From the NCBI GenBank assembly GCA_944368065.1, contig CALVWV010000026.1, forward strand, positions 1-62,097: 62,097 nt of DNA, in the 5' to 3' direction. Position 1 is the stretch's first letter. The number at the start of each line of letters is the position of its first letter. The notes beneath the pieces were generated by a model, which made no database searches, had not been told where the DNA came from, and saw nothing but the letters and a program-made list of their open reading frames with translations. Below are positions 26,493 to 35,936 of the stretch, piece after piece. The translations under genes were made by a program, and so were the position numbers. Origin of the DNA: an uncultured Clostridia bacterium. Lineage in GTDB: Bacteria; Bacillota; Clostridia; Christensenellales; Borkfalkiaceae.

Positions 26493-27524
26493 TTAAAACA
26501 AGCCGCCTGTTATATTCTCGTAAGAGTCTGTATCTTCCGGGAGTTCCGCGGCGGGTACATCGCTTTTTACCATCCAGCTGTTGCGGTTCATATCGTACCC
26601 GATATCCGCAGATACATTATCAGTTTGAAAATTTATGTCAAAGCTTAAATCAAACTTGCTGCCGTATCCGAGAAGCTGCTTCGTCTGCTTGTCGAACTGA
26701 AGAAAATAATCCGCGTGATTGAATTTGCTGTTTTCAAGCATATCCTCTTCCGATATGGTAATTCCGCACGTCATTGTGATTATATCCATTATATCCGAGG
26801 CAAAAAGGTCGAGCCAGGCGTTTACGTCAAGGCTTATCTTGACTTTAAAATCGGCGGAATCGTCTATATAAACTTTAACCCCTTCCGTACCGAACATCGA
26901 ACGGATGACGCCGAGGTCGATGAAGACTTCGCCGTTGCCTCCAATCGGGAAAAACTGTTCAAAAGCTTCGGCAAGGCTGATTTTTATTTTGCCCGTGCGG
27001 GAATATTCGGAATCTTCCGTAATCCTTTTCACCTCGCCGTCGATATAATAATTAAGCATATCGCTGTAGCTTTGCCCTTTATATGACTGTTCGTCCAAAG
27101 TATCCTTCTGCGCAAGCCCGCTCATGAGGACCGAGGACGAGTAATTGACATTGCCGCTTCCGCGCGCGTCGAGCTCGCCTTCCTTGTTTGCAAGGGACAT
27201 GATATGCTCCGCGTCAATTTTTTCCGAACCTGACACCGTGAAGGTTTTACCCGCCGCGGTGACGTCAGCGTTGAAAACCGTGTTGCCCGTCGTAACGAAG
27301 CGGGCGTTGTAGCTCCAGCCCTCTTTTGTGGTATCGCCTACTATTGTTTCAGCATTTTCTTCCGAAACAAGTTCTTTTACTTCTGCAAGCTGTTCTGCGG
27401 TGGCTTCCTTTCTGAAATTGCCGCTTATAAGGTCCTTATCGGCGCACGCCGAGAGAAACGCGGCAGATATTGCAAACCCCGCGCACAGCGCAATAACTAC
27501 TGAACGTTTGAGGAATTTAATCAT
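26493..27524 (-). CDS. lipoprotein of unknown function
   Basis: 343 residues from ATG 27524, six bases after AAGGAG. The signal peptide ends in a lipobox FLSAC (Cys near 27). The mature part is mixed alpha/beta and acidic, with repeated beta-strand-like stretches (FKVKISLDVNAW, KFDLSFDINFQ, VSADIGYDMN) recalling the LolA/LppX half-barrel that carries hydrophobic cargo. That likeness is only an impression. I do not recognise the family. The last codons and stop are part of a 20-base direct repeat continuing into the intergenic DNA. Confidence 0.8.
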   Translation of the reverse strand: MIKFLKRSVVIALCAGFAISAAFLSACADKDLISGNFRKEATAEQLAEVKELVSEENAETIVGDTTKEGWSYNARFVTTGNTVFNADVTAAGKTFTVSGSEKIDAEHIMSLANKEGELDARGSGNVNYSSSVLMSGLAQKDTLDEQSYKGQSYSDMLNYYIDGEVKRITEDSEYSRTGKIKISLAEAFEQFFPIGGNGEVFIDLGVIRSMFGTEGVKVYIDDSADFKVKISLDVNAWLDLFASDIMDIITMTCGITISEEDMLENSKFNHADYFLQFDKQTKQLLGYGSKFDLSFDINFQTDNVSADIGYDMNRNSWMVKSDVPAAELPEDTDSYENITGGLF

Positions 27525-27742
27525 ACATTTCTCCTTTTCGCGCCAGTTGAATTTGCTTGAGGACAGCAACGGCAAGGCGCGACGGTTTAACTCCGCCCCG
27601 TCCTGCAGACATTACAATCTGACCCCCTTGTCTGCAATATCATTATACAATAAAAGCAACCCTTTGTCAACAGCGGCAAAATGGCGCAATTCGTTCAAAA
27701 AACTGAATTTTTGTTAAATTGACCCCGATATATGCCTTAAGC

Positions 27743-27776
27743 AATGCGCCGCCCGCAGATTTGCGGGCGGCGCATT
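27743..27776. terminator. hairpin after proS
   Basis: AATGCGCCGCCCGCA / TGCGGGCGGCGCATT inverted repeat downstream of the proS stop (27815). Confidence 0.65.
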
Positions 27777-27814
27777 CAACGCTTTTTAAGCCTGTAAAAT
27801 TAATGTAAAATTTA

Positions 27815-29245
27815 TCAGTAAGCGCGGGCAAAAATCACGACGTGCTCAGCCTTTTTGCCGCATACCGCGCACTTTTCGGCAGTTTCGCCCTCGGCATAAA
27901 CGCGCGCCGTAGCAGCCGTTTCCGCCTTAATCTTATCCTCGCATTCGCGGCAGCCGCACCAGCCCGCTTTCACGAAATTTCCGCCCTCGACGCCTGCAAG
28001 TATGCCCGCCATGTCGGTTGCGTAAACTATGCGCTTGTCGCGGCGCTCGCGCGCAGCTTCCAGCATGTCTTTCTGTACGGTTTCAAGCAGATTCTTTACT
28101 ACCGAAACTATGTCTGCGAGGGGATACTCCGCCTTTTCCAGCTTGTCGCGGCGGAATATGAGCGCCTTGCCCGCCTCTATGTCGCGCGGGCCGAGCTCTA
28201 TGCGCAGGGGCACGCCCTTCATCTCCCATTCGTTGAACTTCCAGCCGGGGCTGTTGTCCGAATCGTCGAGCTTTACGCGCACGCCCGCTTCCTCGAGCAT
28301 TTTCTTTACCTTTGCGCATTCTTCCATTACGCCGGCTTTCTTTGCGGCGATGGGAACGATTACCGCCTGCAAAGGCGCAACTACGGGGGGCAGAGAAAGT
28401 CCGCGCTGGTCGCCGTGAGCCATTATTATGGCGCCTATGAGCCTTGTGGATACGCCCCAGCTCGTGGTGTAGCCGTACTTGAGCGCGCCGTCCTTATCGA
28501 GGAATTTTATTTCGAACGCCTTGGAGAAGTTCTGGCCGAGATAATGCGAAGTGCCCGCCTGAAGGCTCTTGCCGTCGTGCATCATCGCTTCCATTCCGTA
28601 AGTTGCCACAGCTCCCGCAAACTTTTCCTTTTCTGTCTTTTTGCCCGTTATTACGGGGATTGCAAGGCAGTTTTCCGCAAACTCCTTGTATACGCCGAGC
28701 ATCTTTTTGGTCTCTTCCACGGCCTCCTCTTCGGTGGCGTGAACGGTGTGACCTTCCTGCCACAAAAATTCGGACGTGCGGAGGAAAGGACGGGTAGTCT
28801 TTTCCCAGCGCATTACGTTTGCCCACTGGTTTATGAGTATGGGCAGGTCGCGGTAGGACTGAAGCCACTTGGAATACATGTTGCCTATTATCGTTTCAGA
28901 AGTGGGGCGGACGACCAGAGGTTCGGCAAGCTCTTCGCCGCCGGCGTGCGTTACGACGGCAACTTCGGGCGCGAAGCCTTCCACGTGCTCCTTTTCCTTG
29001 GATAAAAAGCTCATGGGTATGAGCAGGGGGAAATATGCGTTTTCGTGACCGGTTGCGCGGAAGCGCTTATCGAGTTCTTTCTGAATGTTTTCCCATATGG
29101 CGTAGCCGTAAGGGCGTATTACCATGGTGCCCTTGACAGGGCCGTAGTCCACGAGCTTGGTCTTTAAAACGACGTCGGTGTACCACTGGGGGAAATCGTT
29201 TTCTATATCGGCAATCTGATTTACAAACTGGCTTTCGTTTGCCAT
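27815..29245 (-). CDS. proS: prolyl-tRNA synthetase, archaeal/eukaryotic-like type
   Basis: Class II aminoacyl-tRNA synthetase charging tRNA-Pro. At 476 residues without an editing insertion between motifs 2 and 3, it is the short ProS type found in archaea, eukaryotes and some bacteria. Visible: ENAYFPLLIPMSFL (motif 1 region), VVRPTSETIIGNMYSKW, NVMRWEKTTRPFLRTSEFLWQEGHT (motif 2), SWGVSTRLIGAIIMAHGDQRGLSLPP (motif 3) and a cysteine-bearing C-terminal domain ending in Tyr. Ribosome site AAGGAG. A promoter lies at 29297-29325. No T-box leader is present. Confidence 0.97.
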   Translation of the reverse strand: MANESQFVNQIADIENDFPQWYTDVVLKTKLVDYGPVKGTMVIRPYGYAIWENIQKELDKRFRATGHENAYFPLLIPMSFLSKEKEHVEGFAPEVAVVTHAGGEELAEPLVVRPTSETIIGNMYSKWLQSYRDLPILINQWANVMRWEKTTRPFLRTSEFLWQEGHTVHATEEEAVEETKKMLGVYKEFAENCLAIPVITGKKTEKEKFAGAVATYGMEAMMHDGKSLQAGTSHYLGQNFSKAFEIKFLDKDGALKYGYTTSWGVSTRLIGAIIMAHGDQRGLSLPPVVAPLQAVIVPIAAKKAGVMEECAKVKKMLEEAGVRVKLDDSDNSPGWKFNEWEMKGVPLRIELGPRDIEAGKALIFRRDKLEKAEYPLADIVSVVKNLLETVQKDMLEAARERRDKRIVYATDMAGILAGVEGGNFVKAGWCGCRECEDKIKAETAATARVYAEGETAEKCAVCGKKAEHVVIFARAY

Positions 29246-29296
29246 AACAACTCCTTATAATAATACAACTTTCAGGTTGAGTTAATGTCTTTAATG

Positions 29297-29325
29297 ATTA
29301 TATCATATCGGCGCGGCGGCGGCAA
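29297..29325 (-). promoter_or_regulatory. proS promoter
   Basis: TTGCCG (29320-29325), 17 bases, TATAAT (29297-29302) on the minus strand, about 50 bases before the start codon. Confidence 0.65.
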
Positions 29326-29404
29326 ATAATTTGAACAGAAAAACAGTTTTACCGCGCAAAAGATTTTTAAAAGATTTTTAATGCAATAATTTGTAATTAA
29401 ACAC

Positions 29405-29433
29405 TTGTGTTTGCGCCGCCGAAAATGTATAAT
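29405..29433 (+). promoter_or_regulatory. promoter of the phosphomannomutase gene
   Basis: TTGTGT (29405-29410), 17 bases, TATAAT (29428-29433). The -10 box ends ten bases before ATG 29444, so the AGGGG in between may not be part of the message. Confidence 0.65.
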
Positions 29434-29443
29434 ATAGGGGAAT

Positions 29444-30946
29444 ATGAATTATACATCTATCAAAAAACTTAAAAGCGGAACGGACGTCCGCGGCGTGGCA
29501 TCGCCCATTTTAGGCAGACCCGTCACCCTTACGGAAGACGCGGTTGAAACCATTGCGCGCGCGTTCGTTACCTGGCTTACGCAAAAGACGGGCAAAAAGA
29601 GCGTTAAGATTGCGCTCGGCAACGACAGCAGACTTACTGCGGAAATTCTTAAAAATGCTTTTGAGCGCGGCGCAACGCAGAGCGGCGCAGATGTCTTGTA
29701 TACGGGGCTTTCTTCCACCCCCTCCATGTTCATGATTCTTCAGGATAAAAAGAGGGCGCTGGACGGCTCTGTCATGATTACGGCTTCGCACCTCCCCGCA
29801 GACCGCAACGGGCTCAAATTTTTCACGCCCGAAGGCGGACTTGAAGGCTCCGACGTCGACGACATTCTCGCCATTGCCGACAGCGGCAACTTTGCGCGCG
29901 GCGAGGGCAAGGTTTATGAAGATTACTTCATGGACGAATACAGCGCCCAGCTCGCCGACCGCGTGCGCGATGCGTGCGGCAGCCAGAGGCCGCTCGAAGG
30001 CAGAAAAATAATAGTCGACGCAGGCAACGGCGCAGGCGGATTTTTTACCGAAAAGGTTTTAAAACCCCTCGGCGCAAATACCGACGGCAGCGTGTTCCTC
30101 GATCCCGACGGAAGATTCCCCAACCACGCGCCCAACCCCGAAGACAAGGGCGCAATGGCGGCGCTTAAAAAGGCCGTTCTTGAAAACCACGCAGACCTCG
30201 GCATCATCTTCGATACCGACGTGGACCGCGCGGGCGCAGTTGACGTAAAAGGCGAGGAAATCAACAGAAACAGGCTTATAGCGCTGATATCGGCGCGCCT
30301 GCTTGCAAAAAGACCGGGAACAATAGTAACCGACTCCGTCACGAGCGACGGACTTACGAAATTCATAGAAGAGCGCGGCGGCAGACACCACCGCTACATG
30401 CGCGGATACCGCAACGTCATAGACGAATGCAAGAGGCTGAACGCCGCCGGCGAATACTCACCCCTTGCCGTCGAAACTTCCGGTCACTGCGCTTTCAAGG
30501 ATAATTACTTCCTCGACGACGGAGCTTACCTCGTCACCGAAATTCTTATAATTCTCGCCGAACAGCTCAAAAAGGGAGAAAGAATTGCAAACCTTATCAG
30601 CGGACTCGAAGAGCCCGCCGAAGCCGCCGAAATAAGACCCGCCATAGATGGCGACGATTTCCGCGAATACGGCGCGCACGTGCTTGAACAGATTGAAAAG
30701 CTTGCCCCGCTTTCAGAGGGCGCAAGCATTGCAAAGCCCAACTATGAGGGAATAAGAATCAACTTCGACAAAGAGCACGGCGACGGCTGGGTACTTATCC
30801 GCATGAGCCTGCACGAAGCCATAATGCCGATAAACGTTGAGAGCAATTCCGCAGGCGGCTGCAAAAAAATGATTGCCGCGCTTCTGAAAATGCTCGAGCC
30901 GTTTGAAAGAATTGACCTTTCGCTTCTGAGAAAGTTCATAGGCTGA
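29444..30946 (+). CDS. phosphomannomutase/phosphoglucomutase
   Basis: Alpha-D-phosphohexomutase of 500 residues. It interconverts hexose 1- and 6-phosphates for cell-wall sugars or glycogen. Motifs: TASHLPADRNGLKFF (phosphoserine loop), FDTDVDRAG (magnesium site), RYMRGYRNVIDE, ETSGHCAFKDNYFLDDGAY (sugar specificity loop) and NVESNSAGGCKK (phosphate-binding C-terminal loop, a variant). TASHLP and ETSGH differ from the common TASHNP and GEMSGH, so substrate choice (mannose or glucose) is open. First gene of a plus-strand stretch leading to transketolase. Confidence 0.92.
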   Translation: MNYTSIKKLKSGTDVRGVASPILGRPVTLTEDAVETIARAFVTWLTQKTGKKSVKIALGNDSRLTAEILKNAFERGATQSGADVLYTGLSSTPSMFMILQDKKRALDGSVMITASHLPADRNGLKFFTPEGGLEGSDVDDILAIADSGNFARGEGKVYEDYFMDEYSAQLADRVRDACGSQRPLEGRKIIVDAGNGAGGFFTEKVLKPLGANTDGSVFLDPDGRFPNHAPNPEDKGAMAALKKAVLENHADLGIIFDTDVDRAGAVDVKGEEINRNRLIALISARLLAKRPGTIVTDSVTSDGLTKFIEERGGRHHRYMRGYRNVIDECKRLNAAGEYSPLAVETSGHCAFKDNYFLDDGAYLVTEILIILAEQLKKGERIANLISGLEEPAEAAEIRPAIDGDDFREYGAHVLEQIEKLAPLSEGASIAKPNYEGIRINFDKEHGDGWVLIRMSLHEAIMPINVESNSAGGCKKMIAALLKMLEPFERIDLSLLRKFIG

Positions 30947-31065
30947 CGCCCTTTTCAACTCCCCCTCCCTCCGCGCAAAAATTCTGCGGGCGGAAGAGCG
31001 GATAAATAAACGCACAAATTATTGCAAAACTAAATTATATAAGTAAAACACAAGGAGATTTTATT

Positions 31066-33078
<2,013 letters not shown>

Positions 33079-33086
33079 AAAAAGTT

Positions 33087-33116
33087 CGGGCGGGCGCTTG
33101 CGCCCGCCCGTTTTTT
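33087..33116 (+). terminator. intrinsic terminator of tkt
   Basis: CGGGCGGGCGC / GCGCCCGCCCG-type hairpin followed by six Ts, directly after the tkt stop. Confidence 0.92.
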
Positions 33117-33319
33117 AAAATTTTATGACGCTTGCATCCGAGTAAAATCTTGTTTTAAATGCAGCAGCGCTTTTGCCCGGTTTTCAGCGACAGCGCCGAT
33201 GATAAGGCATATACATATCAGCGATCAGGCATATACAAATCCGCGTTTAACATCAACAGCGTTTTTGTATTATTTTTTACAGAATATTCGGCATATCAGA
33301 TGCCGTCGGGAGGAAAATT

Positions 33320-33853
33320 ATGAATCTTGAAGAACTTTATCTGAAAAGGCAGTCCACGCGCAGATATTCGGACAAAGCGGTAGCCGACGCCGACCTTGAA
33401 AAAATATGCAGACTTGGCGCGCTCGCGCCCTCGGCAAAAAATTCGCAGCCGTGGAAGATGTTTGCCATAAACGGAGAAAAGGCAAAAAAGTTTGCCGAAT
33501 GCGTGCAGATGCTCGGTTCCAACAAATGGACGTCTTCCTGCCCCGCCTTTATAGCCATCGAACTCAACAGAAGCAAATTTGAAGAAAAAATTGCAGAAAA
33601 ATTTACGTTTGCCGATTTTGCGGGCAACGACATAGGGCTTCTTGCCGCGTACATAACGCTTGCCGCCGAATACCTCGGACTGCAGACGTGCATACTCGGC
33701 ATACGCAAGGAAGAAGAGATAGCCGCATTTTTAGGCGAACCCGAAGGCTCGCGCTTTCCCCTCGTGATTGCAGCAGGCTACGCCGCCGAAGGGTATGAAG
33801 TGCGCCCCAAGGACAGAAAGCCTTTCGACGAAGTATTCAGACTTATAAAATAA
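33320..33853 (+). CDS. nitroreductase family flavoprotein
   Basis: FMN-dependent oxidoreductase of 177 residues. RQSTRRYSDKAV is the family's N-terminal FMN-phosphate motif, LAPSAKNSQPWKMF the second, and GLQTCILGIR with FPLVIAAGYAAEGYEVRPKDRKPFDEVF the C-terminal flavin contacts. The short form with a DUF4-like ending is common in Clostridia. Substrate unknown. GGGAGG precedes ATG 33320. Confidence 0.9.
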   Translation: MNLEELYLKRQSTRRYSDKAVADADLEKICRLGALAPSAKNSQPWKMFAINGEKAKKFAECVQMLGSNKWTSSCPAFIAIELNRSKFEEKIAEKFTFADFAGNDIGLLAAYITLAAEYLGLQTCILGIRKEEEIAAFLGEPEGSRFPLVIAAGYAAEGYEVRPKDRKPFDEVFRLIK

Positions 33854-33924
33854 CCAAATATAAGCGGTCTGAACTTTAAGCGCCGTAAAAACAATAACGC
33901 GAAACAATTGCATAAATTAATTTA

Positions 33925-33970
33925 AAAACGCCGCGGAATTTAACTTTCAGGTTAAATTCCGCGGCGTTTT
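33925..33970. terminator. bidirectional terminator with 20-bp perfect stem
   Basis: AAAACGCCGCGGAATTTAAC / GTTAAATTCCGCGGCGTTTT arms around a short loop, between two convergent genes. Confidence 0.93.
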
Positions 33971-34002
33971 ATTTATTTTTATGTTAAGACATTCACGCAG
34001 CG

Positions 34003-34341
34003 CTATATGCCTAAAATGGTGAAACATTTATTATCGGACAATGCTTTGCGCGCCCACTCATCGATTTCTGAAATGGCAGCTTCGGTCTCGCCGCCGACAG
34101 AATGAGCCTTAATGACAATGTTTTCCCAGTCCTTTAATGTAATTTCCGTAAGTCCGCAATAATCGAATGACGGGACGACAGAAAAAATAAGCTTTTCCAA
34201 ACGCAATCTGTCAAATTCATTCATACTGACAGATAATGAATCAGACAGCCAGCATTTGCCGCGATATTTTCCTTTCATGAATTCAAAATAAGCCGTTGAA
34301 CCGGAAAGTTTTCTTTGTTCTTCATTGACAAAATACTTCAT
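34003..34341 (-). CDS. small protein of unknown function
   Basis: 112 residues from ATG 34341. A GTG three codons earlier is also possible, and neither has a good ribosome site. It is predicted alpha/beta, with a 'DRLRLEKLIFSVVPSFDYCGLTEITLKDWENIV' region (shown as separate words DRLRLEK, DYCGLTEI, LKDWENIV). No family recognised. The base composition is visibly more AT-rich than its neighbours and it is isolated between terminator and intergenic DNA, which suggests recent acquisition. The clear stop, length and normal-looking protein argue that it is real. Confidence 0.6.
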   Translation of the reverse strand: MKYFVNEEQRKLSGSTAYFEFMKGKYRGKCWLSDSLSVSMNEFDRLRLEKLIFSVVPSFDYCGLTEITLKDWENIVIKAHSVGGETEAAISEIDEWARKALSDNKCFTILGI

Positions 34342-34545
34342 TCTGCGCACCGTTAATTGTCGGTTAATTATGTTGCGAATGCTTTTTTCCGCTATGCCGA
34401 TTAACTCAATTTTTCTGTTTCTGAACTTTTACAAAATATGCACAGGGAATGCCGTCACTTTATCCGCACACGAAAGGCAGTCGCCTTGAAAAACTTTTAT
34501 CTGTACGATAAAACTTTATGCACCGAACACGAAGCCACATAGACT

Positions 34546-35826
34546 TTATTTGCCCGCCGCTAAATTTTCCCTTGCGGTGGCAAGCATAAGCTTTATGCGG
34601 TTTTCCTGGTTGACCTTGGTCGCCGAAGGGTCGTAGTCCACCGCCACTATATTCACGTTCTGATACAGATTTTTAAGCGTGCGGATTGCGCCCTTGCCCG
34701 CTATATGGTTGGGCAGACATCCGAACGGCTGAGTGCAGACGATATTTTCCGTACCCGTTTCGGCAAGCGCCGCCATTTCGGCGGGAATCAGCCAGCCTTC
34801 GCCCATTTTAACGCCCTGATTGAGCACTTTATCGGCGCACCTTCTGAGGTGTTCAAAGTCGTGAATAGGCTCGAATACGCCCTGCTTTTTAAATATCTTT
34901 ATGATATTTTTCTGCATTCTGCGCAGGATTGAGTAGACGACCTTATTGGCAGTTATGAACAAGCTCTTTTTGCCGTACAGTCTGCCGTCGTTTATGTTGT
35001 TGACGACGCAGTATAAAACGTAGTCCATAAGCGCGGGAACCACGGGTTCGCACCCTTCGGACATGAGAAAATCTTCGAGGTGGTTGTTTGCAAGCGAAGA
35101 GTATTTGACGTAAATTTCGCCCACAATGCCGACCCTGACTTTCTTTTCGCCGCTCCTTTCAACTGCGGAAAACATTTCGGTTATGGCGCGCGTAATCTTT
35201 TTATACTTTCTGTAGCCGCCCTTTTCGAATTTGGATATTACGAGTTCTATGGCTTTGTCGCGCGCTTTATCCGCCTCGCCTTCCTTTACCTCATAAGGCT
35301 TGGTCTGGTTGTAGCACCACATTATGGTATCGCCGTAATACACCGCAAACACAAGCTTTAACATAAGCTTTGCGCCCACGGGGAAAGACGAATCCTTTTC
35401 CAGTCCCGAAAAGTTCAGAGAAAGCACGGGCACCTGCGGGAACTCCGCGCGGAGCGCCTTTCTGATGAGCGGTATGTAGTTGGAAGCCCTGCACCCGCCG
35501 CCCGACTGCGACATTATTACCGCCGTATGGTTCACGTCGTACTTGCCGCTTTTGAGCGCGTCTATATACTGCCCGACCGTGCACAGGCAGGGGAAACACG
35601 TATCGTTGTGCACGTGCTTGAGCCCCTCGTCTATTACTGAGCGCGTCTCGTTTCTGAGCAACTCAACGTCGTACCCCTCCAGCTTCAAAAGCCGCTCTAT
35701 AAGCGCGAAATGCCAGGGAAGCATATCGGGTATGAGTATTTTATAAGTGCTCTTCATGTACGGCTGCCACCTGGGGTAGTCGTCTTTATAGTCTTTTATA
35801 TTCTTTTCCGTTGTTTGTCTCTTCAT
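34546..35826 (-). CDS. 2-hydroxyacyl-CoA dehydratase-like iron-sulfur protein (HgdB/DCCP-type)
   Basis: 426 residues resembling the catalytic (D-component) half of the 2-hydroxyacyl-CoA dehydratase / double-cubane cluster superfamily. Candidate cluster cysteines are TCFPCLC (about 77-83), GGGCRASN (about 111) and CTQPFGC (about 371-377). In many Clostridia this module is the C-terminal third of one ~1,400-residue protein. Here it is a separate gene 110 bases after the activase gene; the two lengths sum to about 1,404. It should receive electrons from the activase with ATP hydrolysis. The substrate is unknown, since this subgroup is not the classical dehydratase. The ribosome site is weak. Confidence 0.85.
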   Translation of the reverse strand: MKRQTTEKNIKDYKDDYPRWQPYMKSTYKILIPDMLPWHFALIERLLKLEGYDVELLRNETRSVIDEGLKHVHNDTCFPCLCTVGQYIDALKSGKYDVNHTAVIMSQSGGGCRASNYIPLIRKALRAEFPQVPVLSLNFSGLEKDSSFPVGAKLMLKLVFAVYYGDTIMWCYNQTKPYEVKEGEADKARDKAIELVISKFEKGGYRKYKKITRAITEMFSAVERSGEKKVRVGIVGEIYVKYSSLANNHLEDFLMSEGCEPVVPALMDYVLYCVVNNINDGRLYGKKSLFITANKVVYSILRRMQKNIIKIFKKQGVFEPIHDFEHLRRCADKVLNQGVKMGEGWLIPAEMAALAETGTENIVCTQPFGCLPNHIAGKGAIRTLKNLYQNVNIVAVDYDPSATKVNQENRIKLMLATARENLAAGK

Positions 35827-35936
35827 AGTTTTATTTACAAATTTATCCGATAAAACTTATAAACAGCAAAGTTTTATTTGCGTAATTTAATGCTTTTTGA
35901 CTGTTTTGTTGTTATATTTTAAAACAGACGCCGCTG

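Noticed and set aside
29246..29302. T-box before proS
   Set aside because: The leader from the -10 box to the ATG is about 50 bases, too short.
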